Below are positions 1 to 9,072 of a stretch of DNA of 64,000 nt, piece after piece; position 1 is the stretch's first letter; every line of letters begins with the position of its first letter. The notes beneath the pieces are model-generated. The model ran no database searches and was not told the origin of the DNA. It worked only from the letters and a program-made list of their open reading frames with translations. A program made the position numbers and the translations under genes. Origin of the DNA: Desulfospira sp963664655 (lineage in GTDB: Bacteria; Desulfobacterota; Desulfobacteria; Desulfobacterales; Desulfobacteraceae); the NCBI GenBank assembly GCA_963664655.2, contig OY761554.1, positions 4,712,001 to 4,776,000 of the forward strand. Direction: 5' to 3'.

Positions 1-58
1 TTCGTGGTTAGCTGTTAGCTATTAGCGTTTAGCCGTTAGCTCATAGGCGTTAGCGGTG
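1..58. repeat. Heptamer tandem repeat, TTAGCNN type
   Basis: Degenerate 7-bp units of the form TTAGCNN (TTAGCTG, TTAGCTA, TTAGCGT and so on) run in phase to about position 55. They lie just downstream of the prfC stop. A second array of the same type sits at the other end of prfC (1726-1816) and a third at 25079-25121. The array may continue beyond the window edge. Function is unknown. Confidence 0.8.
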
Positions 59-100
59 AACTATAATCTTTGTTCTGGTTTTTGATGGTCATGGGCTTGA

Positions 101-1711
101 TCACACCATATGATTATCTGCTGACTCGTATTCCCGGGTTTTATGGAATACGATTTGGGGCCATTCTTCCATGGCAAATCCAAGCTGGTACTCGCTGGTG
201 GTCAAAAAGGTCAGCCACCCTTCCCCGTCCAGGGCCAGGCTGGATTCGTTTTTCCGTTTAAATTCTTTGAGCAGGGCGTCATCCTCACAGGTGATCCACC
301 GGGCCACTGAATAGTCAATGGACTCCACACCAGCCTTGACATTGTACTCGGCTTCGAGCCTTGCCATGGTCACGTCAAACTGGAGCAACCCTACCGCCCC
401 GATCACGTGCATGTTGCCCATCAGGGGCCTGAACACCTGGATGGTCCCCTCTTCGGCCAGCTGGGTTAAGCCTTTGTTCAGGGCCTTGGCCTTCATGGGG
501 TCTTTTAAGATTACCCGCCTGAAGTGTTCGGGGGCAAAACTGGGGATTCCTAAAAACTTTAAGGGCTCTTTGGTGGTAAAGGTGTCCCCGATCTTGATGG
601 TGCCGTGGTTGTGGATACCGATGATATCGCCGGGCCAGGCCTCTTCAATGTTATTTCTCTCCCGGGCCATGAAAATGGTGGCATTGGAAAGTTTGATCTC
701 CTTACCCAGCCTGTGGTGGCGCACTTTCATTCCCTTGGTGAATTTGCCCGAACAGATCCTGAAAAAGGCGATGCGGTCCCGGTGTTCCGGGTCCATATTG
801 GCCTGGATCTTAAAGGTAAACCCGGAGAAATCTTCTTCAAAGGGGTCCACATCCCGGGTCTGGGCGGCCCGTTTTCCCGGCGGCGGCGCTATTTCCACAA
901 AGGCGTCGAGCATCTCCCTGACCCCGAAATTGTTGATGGCAGACCCGAAAAATACCGGGGTCTGGGTCCCGTTGAGAAACAGCTCAAGTTCAAAGGGATC
1001 CAGGGCACCTTCAATGAGTTCAACATCTTCTCTTAGCGAATCGGCCTGGGATTCTGAAATCAGGTCATCCAGCCTGGGGTCGGAAAGGTCTTTTATCCTC
1101 ACATGGTCGTCATCCCGTGGCGTATACCCGGGGGTAAAAATCCCCAGTTCCCTGTTTTCCAAATCATACACCCCTTTAAACCGTTTGCCCATGCCGATGG
1201 GCCAGGTCAAAGGGACACACTCGATCTGGAGCTTGTCTTCAATATCCTGGAAAATATCCAGGGGCTCCATGCCCTCCCGGTCGAGCTTGTTGATAAAGGT
1301 GATGATGGGGGTGTTGCGCATGCGGCAGACTTCCATGAGCTTCTGGGTCTGGGGCTCCACCCCTTTGGCGTTGTCAATAATCATGACGGCGCAGTCCACC
1401 GCCGTAAGGACCCGGTAGGTGTCTTCGGAAAAGTCCTTATGGCCGGGGGTGTCCAGCAGATTGATTTCATAATCCCGGTAGTTGAATTTCATCACCGAAG
1501 ACGATACGGAAATGCCCCTTTCCTGCTCAATGGAAAGGAAATCCGAGGTGGCGGCCCGGTCGGCTTTCCTGGATTTTACCGCCCCGGCCTGCTGGATGGC
1601 CCCGCCAAAAAGCAGCAGCTTTTCCGTAAGGGTTGTCTTGCCGGCATCAGGATGGCTGATAATGGCAAAGGTCCGCCGTTTGTTGATCTGTTTTACACTT
1701 GCTTTATCCAA
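101..1711 (-). CDS. prfC: Peptide chain release factor 3 (RF3)
   Basis: Translational GTPase that ejects RF1/RF2 from the ribosome after termination; cytoplasmic. The 536 residues match the usual RF3 length (529 in E. coli). The P-loop is HPDAGKTT (20-27), the G2 region contains the QERGISV signature, G3 is DTPGH (87-91) and G4 is NKLD (141-144). The RRTFAIISHPDAGKTTLTEK stretch separates RF3 from EF-G and LepA. The start is a TTG at 1711 with no clear Shine-Dalgarno. It places 11 residues ahead of the conserved RRTF, which fits the family. The gene is alone on this strand, and heptamer repeats begin only 15 bp upstream of the start, so any promoter must lie in or beyond them. Confidence 0.96.
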   Translation of the reverse strand: MDKASVKQINKRRTFAIISHPDAGKTTLTEKLLLFGGAIQQAGAVKSRKADRAATSDFLSIEQERGISVSSSVMKFNYRDYEINLLDTPGHKDFSEDTYRVLTAVDCAVMIIDNAKGVEPQTQKLMEVCRMRNTPIITFINKLDREGMEPLDIFQDIEDKLQIECVPLTWPIGMGKRFKGVYDLENRELGIFTPGYTPRDDDHVRIKDLSDPRLDDLISESQADSLREDVELIEGALDPFELELFLNGTQTPVFFGSAINNFGVREMLDAFVEIAPPPGKRAAQTRDVDPFEEDFSGFTFKIQANMDPEHRDRIAFFRICSGKFTKGMKVRHHRLGKEIKLSNATIFMARERNNIEEAWPGDIIGIHNHGTIKIGDTFTTKEPLKFLGIPSFAPEHFRRVILKDPMKAKALNKGLTQLAEEGTIQVFRPLMGNMHVIGAVGLLQFDVTMARLEAEYNVKAGVESIDYSVARWITCEDDALLKEFKRKNESSLALDGEGWLTFLTTSEYQLGFAMEEWPQIVFHKTREYESADNHMV

Positions 1712-1725
1712 AATGTTTCACTTAA

Positions 1726-1816
1726 ATTAGCTTTTAGCCGTTAGCTTTTAGCAATTAGCTTTTAGGCAGTTGAAGCAACCAAAAGCTAACGGCTAATGGC
1801 TAACTGCTAACTGCTT
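1726..1816. repeat. Inverted pair of TTAGCNN heptamer arrays
   Basis: Units TTAGCTT, TTAGCCG, TTAGCTT, TTAGCAA (1728-1765) are followed, after a short spacer, by the reverse-complement type (AAGCTAA, CGGCTAA, TGGCTAA, CTGCTAA; 1780-1815). The two arms can fold into a long imperfect hairpin. It lies between prfC and the small membrane-protein gene and ends near an A-rich run. Confidence 0.8.
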
Positions 1817-1916
1817 TTTAAAAAACAAAATATCCAATAAACCTAACTGGTTTATCAGATATTTGTACCTTTCTCAAGTTCCGGCCGGTCCCCTGTTCAC
1901 CACAGGCGGCGCGGGA

Positions 1917-2150
1917 TTATTTTTTTTTATACTTTTTCCTGACGTTAAAAAAATCCCAGACTGCCCAGGGGATCAGCACAGCACTGAGCACCTGGTTGAA
2001 AAGCGCGTGCTCAGCCATCTCAGGATCCGATGTCAGCCATCCGTCCCAGAAACACCATAACCCAAACCCCAACAGCAGAAAGGTAAACACATAAGGGCTC
2101 ATCTGGGGCGGTTTAGGTGTTCTTTTTTTTTCTGTGCGTTTTTCTTCCAT
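1917..2150 (-). CDS. Small two-TM inner-membrane protein, unknown function
   Basis: A 77-residue protein with a charged N-terminus rich in Lys/Glu/Arg (1-17), two hydrophobic segments (about 20-40 and 50-68, rich in Trp and Phe) and a basic Lys-rich tail. This predicts a small helical-hairpin membrane protein. A Shine-Dalgarno AAAGGAG lies about 13 nt upstream of the ATG. I do not recognise a named family. It is probably monocistronic, reading towards the heptamer hairpin at 1726-1816. Confidence 0.6.
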   Translation of the reverse strand: MEEKRTEKKRTPKPPQMSPYVFTFLLLGFGLWCFWDGWLTSDPEMAEHALFNQVLSAVLIPWAVWDFFNVRKKYKKK

Positions 2151-2403
2151 TTAATATCCTGATCTCCTTTAAGATTTTATTTTGGACCTACTTATCATAG
2201 ATCATTAAAATTGAGAAGAAAGAAATACGGATAAATTTCTTGCGATCTTCATAAATTACAGATAGATTCAAAAAAGATTTGAAAAAATTCATAAACCCAA
2301 ATCATCTGGCCAGTCAATTGATAAGAAAAAATGCTTAAAGCCTTGAAAAAAGGCCTTTTCTAAGATATGGTCTGCCAACTAAATTATCACAGGTTAGACG
2401 ATC

Positions 2404-3570
2404 ATGAAATTTTTCCCGTTGAAAATTGTTCTTGCGTGCCTGATACTCACCCCGCTGCTGTACATCGTGACCCTTTCTGCTGTCCAGGACCACCTTGAAA
2501 ACAAGTACCTGCAGTCCATTCAAAATGCCGTCATCGGCGACTCGGGCCCTTTGCTGAACGGGACCGTGCGCATCGAAGACCAGATGGCCAAAAACATTCA
2601 GGATTTTTTGTCAAAGGATTCACTGGTCAAACTGACCGCCATTGACCTGGACATCCGGGCGACCACCACCAAAGGAAAAATCATCTATCCGACTTATGTG
2701 GGCGCTGACCTGTTGGATGAGGAGATTGCCAATAATTTCAACACCGAAGCCATTGCCAAGGACAACTTTGAAATTCTCAACAGCGGATTTGATATCACGG
2801 CCAAACTTCACATTGAACACGGCTCCCTGGTTGCCAACATCATTTTAGGCATATATTCAGGACTTTCTTTTCTCATCGTCTTTCTGTTCTACCGGAAAGG
2901 CTTAAAAAAGGCCGAAATCCTCAACAAAGAACAAACGGCCCTGATCAACACCCTGAAAAATGAAGAAAAAAAACACGAACAGATGCTAAAAGAAATCGGG
3001 CAAGAGCGCCAGGATCTGTTTGAAAATATCAAAGACCTCAACCACCGGTACCAGAGCGACTTGAAAAAGGCAAAAATCAACGAAGAGGAAATGTTCAACG
3101 AGATCGTTTCCTTAGAAGAAAAGCTCAAATCCTTTATTGAATCCAAAAAAACCAAAGAACAGGAAATCGATGAACTCAAGTCCATGCTGCAAAAGTATGA
3201 AAAGCAGGAGGAGCGAAGGAAAAGCACCAAAGGCCGGCGCAACGAGTATGACTTTCTGGTCAAACGGTTTTCCGCCCTGTATAAAAATGTAGAGATGGAA
3301 AGAAAAGCCCTGATCGGCTTTCAAGGCTTAAATGAAGACCAGCAGATCAAGGCCGAAGAAGTTGTTTTTCAGCTGAACAATGAACCGGAGAAAGTCATTA
3401 TTAAACGAAAGGTCTTTTCAGGAAAGAAACACAAAACCGCTTGCTTTGAAGTGTTATTCGCCTATAATGGACGTCTGTACTTCAGGAACGCTGAAACCAG
3501 CACCCAGATTGTGGTCATCGGCACCAAAAACAGCCAGAACAAAGACATGGAGTATCTCCATAGTTTATGA
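2404..3570 (+). CDS. Two-TM coiled-coil membrane protein with a RelE-like C-terminus
   Basis: 388 residues. An N-terminal membrane segment (about 7-27) is followed by a ~110-residue probably periplasmic domain, a second TM (about 142-162), a long highly charged coiled coil (about 165-285, Glu/Lys-rich) and a C-terminal domain of about 90 residues. That last domain ends in a pattern (RLYFR, then VVIGTKNSQNKDMEYL) resembling the core and end of RelE/ParE-fold proteins. The topology resembles a sensor with an intracellular coiled-coil stalk, but no kinase, HAMP or GGDEF domain is visible. It lies upstream of the ExeA-like ATPase on the same strand, separated by a repeat hairpin, so cotranscription is uncertain. 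Function not recognised; the RelE resemblance is from memory. Confidence 0.7.
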   Translation: MKFFPLKIVLACLILTPLLYIVTLSAVQDHLENKYLQSIQNAVIGDSGPLLNGTVRIEDQMAKNIQDFLSKDSLVKLTAIDLDIRATTTKGKIIYPTYVGADLLDEEIANNFNTEAIAKDNFEILNSGFDITAKLHIEHGSLVANIILGIYSGLSFLIVFLFYRKGLKKAEILNKEQTALINTLKNEEKKHEQMLKEIGQERQDLFENIKDLNHRYQSDLKKAKINEEEMFNEIVSLEEKLKSFIESKKTKEQEIDELKSMLQKYEKQEERRKSTKGRRNEYDFLVKRFSALYKNVEMERKALIGFQGLNEDQQIKAEEVVFQLNNEPEKVIIKRKVFSGKKHKTACFEVLFAYNGRLYFRNAETSTQIVVIGTKNSQNKDMEYLHSL

Positions 3571-3636
3571 CAGTCATGGGGCGGCATGACAGTTAATTAG
3601 GCCCGGTATTAAACATGTATTAAAAGGCTGGAATTT

Positions 3637-3724
3637 GGACATGGGACCTGAGATATGGGACTTGGGGAGGACTGAAAAGGCGTCGCCAGGCTACCCCAAG
3701 CCCCATGTCCCAAGTCCCATGTCC
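3637..3724. repeat. Inverted GGGACTT/CCCAAGT heptamer arrays
   Basis: Heptamer-type units built on GGGACNT and TGGGACT (3637-3667) are mirrored by CCCAAGT and CCCATGT units (3694-3724). The arms pair into a long GC-rich hairpin ahead of the ATPase gene. The same type recurs at 27791-27871, 29831-29871 and 34531-34608. Confidence 0.85.
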
Positions 3725-3738
3725 CCAAAATCAAAAAT

Positions 3739-5630
3739 ATGTACACGTCATTTTACAACCTGAATTTAAAGCCCTTCCAGATCAGTTCCGATCCCCGGTT
3801 TATGTGGTTTGGGGAAAAGCATCAGGAAGCCCTGGCCACACTCAGATACGGCATCCTTGACAACAAGGGGTTCTTGCTGCTGACCGGGGATGTGGGCACC
3901 GGCAAAACCTCCCTGATCAATTCCCTGATCCAGAGCCTGAGCGACAACATCATCTGCGCCACGGTCCCTGATCCCAGCCTGGAAAAACTGGATTTCTTAA
4001 ATTATATTGCGGCCGCATTCGGTATTGACCGGGAATTTCAGAGCAAAGGAAGCTTTCTGGCCTTTTTTCGCAATTTTCTTTCCAGGCCAGTGAAAAAGGG
4101 AAAAAAGTGCTGCTCATCGTTGACGAGTCCCAGCTGCTGACCCAGGAAATGCTTGAGGAAATCCGCCTTCTTTCCAACATCGAACGGGCTGACTCCAAGC
4201 TGATCAATATCTTTTTTATCGGGCAAAATGAGTTCAACGAAATTTTAAACCGGCCCCAGAACCGGGCGGTCCGGCAGCGCCTCACCCTGAACTACAACCT
4301 GGATCCCTTAACCCCGGATGAAACCCATGCCTATATCCGGCACCGGCTCAAAGTCGCCGGAACCCAAGACACCCTCTTTGATAAGTCCGCCGTCCAGGAA
4401 GTGTTCATGTACTCAGGGGGATTTCCCCGGCGAATCAACATTCTGTGCGATCATGCCCTCTTAAGCGGGTACGTTAAAGAACAAAAGGTGATTGACGGCG
4501 CCATTGTCAGAGAGTGCGCCACAGAACTTAAAATTCCTGCCCATGTAAGGAACCGGGATATCAACGGATTTGCCCATGCCCACCAAAGACCGGCCCCCGC
4601 CCCAGACCCGGCCCCGGCCGGTATACCGCCAGCAAGGCCGCCGGTGGCACCACCCACCTCTCCCCCTGCAGAACCACCTTCAGCGCCCGATTCAGGGCCG
4701 CCATCTTCCCAAGCCCCCCGTCCCGGTTACCAGCAACCCCATCCCGGGGAACCCCGGAAAAGCCGCCTGTCATGGCTCGGATGGATCCTGGCAGTCATTT
4801 TATGTTGCCTGTTTGCATGGGCCTTTATGTTTCCGGCAAGTTTCAGGCAGTCAACCCAGCAGATAGGGATTCATTTCCCCATAATCGGGCAGACCGTTGA
4901 GTTCCTGTTCCCGGGAACCCTTTACAACGACACCAGGGGTCCGGACAACGGGCAGGTCCACGGTGCAGTCCCTTCCCCGGAGCCCCCTTTGCCGTCAACA
5001 ACGACATTGGCTGAAGGGGCAACGGAAACCGCCGACGTCCCGAAGGCTGAGCAGCCATCTGCAGGCGACACCCCCGGCGAAAACCAAAACGCAGATGCCG
5101 GACCTGAAATACCAACTGTGAATCAACCGGATGGCCCTGAATCCCAGGGGGCTGACATCAATCCCGCGCCAGAAGATACCGATTCCAAAATTTTGGAAAA
5201 CCAGGAGCAGGCCTCATTGTTAGAACCGGTGTCACAGGCAATAGTGATGGATAGCGGCCTAACATCTGAGAAACCAAACGACATGTTACCCCTGCCAGCG
5301 GAAACAGTGATTGTTAGGTTTAAATACAACAGCAATGATTTCACGGACAAAGGGATTGAAGACCTTGAAACCTTTTCCCGGATCTTTGCCACGCACCCAA
5401 AGGCCAAGGTTCTGGTGACCGGCCACACCGATTCCATGGGGTATGAAAACTACAATAAAAAATTATCCGAATTCAGGGCCAACATTGTGAAAAGCTATCT
5501 GATGGGAAAGGGCATCCGCCAGGACCAGATCAAAACCCGGGGCCTGGGCGGTGAAAAGCCCATTGAGACAAATGATACGCCCTGGGGGAAGATGATGAAC
5601 AGAAGAGTAGAGATCGAAATAGTGAAATAG
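3739..5630 (+). CDS. ExeA-type (PEP-CTERM locus) ATPase fused to an OmpA domain; reading frame broken near 4105
   Basis: Two overlapping reading frames (3739-4140 and 4107-5630) together encode one protein of about 630 residues. The first holds the ExeA/XrtA-associated ATPase N-terminus with Walker A GDVGTGKTS (50-58). The second starts exactly at Walker B (LLIVDESQ), continues through the sensor region and arginine-rich C-domain, a Pro-rich linker and a single TM (4759-4833), then a periplasmic part ending in an OmpA-type peptidoglycan-binding domain (GHTDSMG ... LSEFRA ... NRRVEI). The frames join at an A-AAA-AAG heptamer (4101-4107) in the phase needed for -1 slippage, giving KKGKK-VLLIVDES. 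Related ATPases in exosortase/polysaccharide loci are thought to power secretion or envelope assembly. Whether this is a pseudogene, a sequencing error or programmed frameshifting cannot be told from the sequence. Confidence 0.8.
4101..4107 (+). other. Candidate -1 slippery heptamer A AAA AAG
   Basis: In the upstream frame the codons read GGA AAA AAG, so the heptamer is phased like the classical dnaX slippery site. A -1 slip gives GTG (Val) as the next codon and restores the Walker B strand. An AAGGG lies immediately upstream, and a weak GCTG/CAGC stem can form downstream. Both are poorer than known stimulators. Confidence 0.4.
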
Positions 5631-5692
5631 GGGTTTAGGCTGAAGGATTGCCGGGATAAAGGTTTTTCCTGCTTTAGCCTATTTATTTCACA
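5622..5692. terminator. Shared bidirectional terminator-like hairpin
   Basis: An imperfect inverted repeat: GTGAAATA and TAGGCT on the left pair with AGCCTA and TATTTCAC on the right. It spans the stop codons of the convergent ATPase-OmpA and TPR lipoprotein genes. T-rich runs lie on the loop side (GGTTTTTCC). It is plausible as a terminator for both directions. Confidence 0.45.
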
Positions 5693-7983
5693 TTGCTCCA
5701 GTCAGGCTGAAGAATGTCGTCATCATCTTCCATGCCAAAGCCGCTGTCCTCATCTGTCCCATTGACAAACGGCATGGCCTTTTCCGTATCAAAGATCATA
5801 TCTTCGGTAAATTCTTCCCGTTCCTTGGGGCTGCCAAGCTCGGAAAGGGCATGCGTGGCAAGCTCCTTATCGGATATGCCAAGATCAAGTTCAAGGCAGG
5901 CATTCAGCATCTCTTTTGCCTTTTCAAACTGTCCGAGCTTAAACAATGCCATGCCCAGGTGAAACTTGACAATCCCCTTTTCAGGCACCTTTTGTTCAGC
6001 CTCTGAAAGCAGCCACCGGGCCTGGGCATAGGACCCCTTTTGATAGTAAATCCAACCTAAGGTATCTTTTAACCAGGCCTCATCGGGCAACTTTTCATAT
6101 GCGGTTCTGGCAAGATTAAGGGCTTTATCCAGTTCGGTTCCGCTTTGGGAATAAAGCCATGCCAGATTACCTGCAATATAGGGGTCGTCAGGAAATTTCT
6201 CACACCCCTGTTTTAAAAGTTCCATCGCCGAGTCCGTCCGTCCGGAACCCATATAAAATTCTGCGAGACGAATCCCTGCCCGGTGGCAGGCCGGCATTGT
6301 CTCCACCCATTGCTTTAAAGTAGATTCAAGCTGTTCTGTCTGCCCTTTTTTCCCATAAACATCTGAAAGAAGGCTGAAAACATGGCTGGGGATATCTGGT
6401 TCCGTTATGATTAGCTTTAAATAATCAAGGGACAGTTCCAATTGGCTGAGTTTGAAACTTAACCAGGCCGCCGTATACAGAAGATCCTGTGAAGGACCGT
6501 TTCGGCTGATCATTTCTTTTACATGAGCCAAAACTTCCCGGCCTTTGTCCAGGTCCAGCATCAGGCCGGCATAATCAAATAAGGCCTGCCCCATGTGAGG
6601 GTATGTATCCAGTATCCGGCGGTAAAGAGCTGCGGCCTTGTCCCTATCCTTCCCGGATTCAAAGGCTTTGGCCAGGAAATATAGGGATGACGGTTCCCGG
6701 CCCAGGTGCCAGGCCGTAGAAAAGGCCGCCACCGCCTGGGAAGGCTTTTCGTTTTCCATCAGGCACAGCCCTTTCATGGCATAGCCTCTTGGATTTAACG
6801 GTGACAGGGAAAGGGCCTGTTCCAAATACCGAAGGGAAAGATCATACTCCCGGTTTTTATAATGCAGTCCTGAGAGGGCCATCAGGGATTCAAGATGGTT
6901 TGGATAGAAGGCCAGTGCCCGGACAAAACTGTTTTCTGCCAGCTTTGTCTGGCCACCGGCAAAATAGGCGATCCCCAGCAGATAGTGGCCTGAAATCAGA
7001 GAAAAATTCATGTCCACCGCCGCTTTCAAGCTTGATACGGCATGAGCGGTTTTTCCTTGAAACAGCCAGATTTTTCCCATAAGCAAATGGTACCCGGGCA
7101 TATTTTTAACGGCATTTCCCAGATCCTGAAGCATTTGCTGTGCAAGGGCAAGATTCTTTTCAGAAATGTGCAAGTCGGCCAACATCAGAGGGAACCTTAA
7201 ATCCGCTGGATACCGTTTCACGAGTTCCTGTAAAAAAGATCTGGCCTTTTCCTCCATCCCGCATTCAAGGTAAAACCGGCACAGACTGATTTTATGCATC
7301 AGATTTTCAGGGTCTTTGCCAACCGCCGCCAATTGACACTCTTCTACCTTATCAAAATCGTCAATCAGAAAATAATAATCAGACAACAGCATCAGGTCTG
7401 AGGGCAAAAGACCATCTATTTTCAGGCCTGATACCAGGTGGGCGGCCACTTTAAGATTTTTGGCGCGCACGTGGCAGATACCTGTTTTTATCCGTGACCT
7501 GATATTAGACGGCTCCCGGCTACAGGCGTTTTCATACATGGCAAGGGCATTTTTAAAATCGTTTGCCAGCATATAATAATCGCCAAAAAGAAGAAGGACA
7601 TCAGAATCCGTTGATTTTCGGGCAGCAAGTTGTTCAAGATGTGGCAAGGCCAAGGTATACTCCCCTTTGAGCAGCAGGATTCTGACCAGGTCTTTTTCAA
7701 TGGCCAAATCAGATGAATCAAGCTGATGGGCCTTCATGAATGCCTTTCCTGCCAAGTCAAGGTTGGCCAGTTTCAAATGGGCGGTTCCGATTTTATGAAA
7801 AAGCCCCGGGCTGTTTCCGTTGATGGCCACCGCCTGAGTCCAAAATCCGACTGCCTGGCGGTATTGTGCCTGGAAAAAGGCCCTGTCCCCTTTTTCCTCA
7901 AACCCGGCCTGCTCTTTTGGGCATCCTGAAAATAAGGCGGGGATAAGCAGCAAAAATAGGATAAGCGCAGGCACGGGCTTCAT
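5683..7983 (-). CDS. Large TPR-repeat lipoprotein (PEP-CTERM-system type)
   Basis: 766 residues. The signal peptide ends in a lipobox, LFSGC, with the lipidated Cys at 21. From about residue 25 to 700 the protein is built of ~34-residue tetratricopeptide repeats (A-x-Y/F-x-x-A-L and P-x-N/D patterns), followed by an acidic tail. It should be an envelope-anchored periplasmic or outer-membrane scaffold. Large TPR lipoproteins of this kind (PrsT-like) accompany exosortase/polysaccharide loci and are thought to organise export complexes. It starts inside the end of the upstream gene (ATGA overlap at 7980-7983), so the two are translationally coupled. A second TPR lipoprotein of almost the same length lies divergently at 9073. 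The PrsT assignment is less certain here than for that one. Confidence 0.85.
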   Translation of the reverse strand: MKPVPALILFLLLIPALFSGCPKEQAGFEEKGDRAFFQAQYRQAVGFWTQAVAINGNSPGLFHKIGTAHLKLANLDLAGKAFMKAHQLDSSDLAIEKDLVRILLLKGEYTLALPHLEQLAARKSTDSDVLLLFGDYYMLANDFKNALAMYENACSREPSNIRSRIKTGICHVRAKNLKVAAHLVSGLKIDGLLPSDLMLLSDYYFLIDDFDKVEECQLAAVGKDPENLMHKISLCRFYLECGMEEKARSFLQELVKRYPADLRFPLMLADLHISEKNLALAQQMLQDLGNAVKNMPGYHLLMGKIWLFQGKTAHAVSSLKAAVDMNFSLISGHYLLGIAYFAGGQTKLAENSFVRALAFYPNHLESLMALSGLHYKNREYDLSLRYLEQALSLSPLNPRGYAMKGLCLMENEKPSQAVAAFSTAWHLGREPSSLYFLAKAFESGKDRDKAAALYRRILDTYPHMGQALFDYAGLMLDLDKGREVLAHVKEMISRNGPSQDLLYTAAWLSFKLSQLELSLDYLKLIITEPDIPSHVFSLLSDVYGKKGQTEQLESTLKQWVETMPACHRAGIRLAEFYMGSGRTDSAMELLKQGCEKFPDDPYIAGNLAWLYSQSGTELDKALNLARTAYEKLPDEAWLKDTLGWIYYQKGSYAQARWLLSEAEQKVPEKGIVKFHLGMALFKLGQFEKAKEMLNACLELDLGISDKELATHALSELGSPKEREEFTEDMIFDTEKAMPFVNGTDEDSGFGMEDDDDILQPDWSNVK

Positions 7984-8795
7984 TTTCTTTTCACCATAAG
8001 GGTCACAAGGGTTGCAAATAATAAAATCACAACCGGCCAGAGGAAAAGTTCCAGCTTATTTGAAGCGAAGTACTTTATGGTATTGAGAACCACCCTGAAA
8101 AGCCAGGGCAGCTCATTGTCATAGTAACCGCCTGTATCCTTTCCCGATGACGGCCGGGGCTTTTGACTGTTTTGTTCATAACCGGATCGGCCTTCCCCGC
8201 CTGCTGCAGGCTTTCCGGATAAAGTAGTACCGGCAGGCTGTACCACAAGGTCTTCATCCTGTTTTTGGGTATAGGTCGGGGCATACAACCGGATAGCGGC
8301 CATACCCGTTTCGAGCTTTTTTTCGGCCTGCACATCATCAGACAGTGCCCTGCGTTTCGCCAACTGCTGATCCGTTTCATCCAGATAAGGAATACCGAGA
8401 TCCTTGAGGGCCTTCCGGCCCCTTTCCTGAAGTACCAGGTATTGTTCGAGGATATTTTTAATCCTCAAATTGGCCGCAATCCAGCGGTCCAGAGATATCT
8501 CAGGATCAATGGCCTGGACGGATAGAATATATAAAGGAATATCAACATCAATTAAATCTGCAGGGACGGCACCTGGTTTTCCCGTATCAATTTGCAATCC
8601 GGAGGGATTATCTTGATCCGCGTCATTGGGCAAAATAACATAACAACTGGAAACCGTGTCCCCAGTTTTTTGGGATAACTCAGTTTGAATACCGGCCGGA
8701 TTATCCTGAATTAGAAACCAGGGATGGGCGACCAGCGGAAACAACAGAATGAGGCACGTTATAATAAGGATTTTTTGGGGGGCGGCTGAGGCCAT
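7980..8795 (-). CDS. Secreted or membrane-anchored hypothetical protein with C-terminal TM
   Basis: 271 residues with an N-terminal hydrophobic signal segment (about 8-24), a ~200-residue extracytoplasmic region without a recognised fold, and a C-terminal hydrophobic helix (about 246-266) followed by KRK. It would be held in the inner membrane with its bulk in the periplasm. The end resembles exosortase-sorted tails in having a TM plus basic cluster, but there is no PEP motif, so I do not call it a substrate. It overlaps the following TPR lipoprotein gene by 4 nt, implying a joint role. The start has no strong ribosome-binding site. Function not recognised. Confidence 0.65.
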   Translation of the reverse strand: MASAAPQKILIITCLILLFPLVAHPWFLIQDNPAGIQTELSQKTGDTVSSCYVILPNDADQDNPSGLQIDTGKPGAVPADLIDVDIPLYILSVQAIDPEISLDRWIAANLRIKNILEQYLVLQERGRKALKDLGIPYLDETDQQLAKRRALSDDVQAEKKLETGMAAIRLYAPTYTQKQDEDLVVQPAGTTLSGKPAAGGEGRSGYEQNSQKPRPSSGKDTGGYYDNELPWLFRVVLNTIKYFASNKLELFLWPVVILLFATLVTLMVKRK

Positions 8796-9072
8796 TGGCA
8801 GGTATATTTATCTTTAATATTATTTTTCTATTCCGGATTTCATTGAAGTACAAAAAATTGATAGAAAATCAGTACCACAAAAAAGGAGAGCCTGTCTACT
8901 TTAAAATAAACCCGTATTCCTTTAGCCGTATCTGTAACAAATTATATTGTCATTTTCATTGACAACTATTATGGCCCGTAATATTTAGACTGTACGGCTC
9001 ACAAAATTTGCAAACAAACCCCATGAATCATACCATATTGATATATGGTGCCATAAATTCGGAGACTCTTTT
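8796..9072. promoter_or_regulatory. Divergent intergenic region with ATG-proximal palindrome
   Basis: This 277-bp region must hold promoters for both the leftward operon (8795 to 5683) and the rightward TPR operon. A perfect 7-bp inverted repeat, ACCATAT-TGAT-ATATGGT (9032-9049), sits 23 bp before the 9073 ATG, next to the Shine-Dalgarno GGAG (9061-9064). It could be an operator or a leader hairpin. I see no sigma-54 element here. Confidence 0.45.

Noticed and set aside
318..1418. Long plus-strand open frames opposite prfC
   Set aside because: Antisense shadows of a highly conserved gene; composition and codon pattern belong to the minus-strand RF3.
7980..8795. PEP-CTERM substrate
   Set aside because: It has a C-terminal TM and basic KRK but no PEP motif before the helix.
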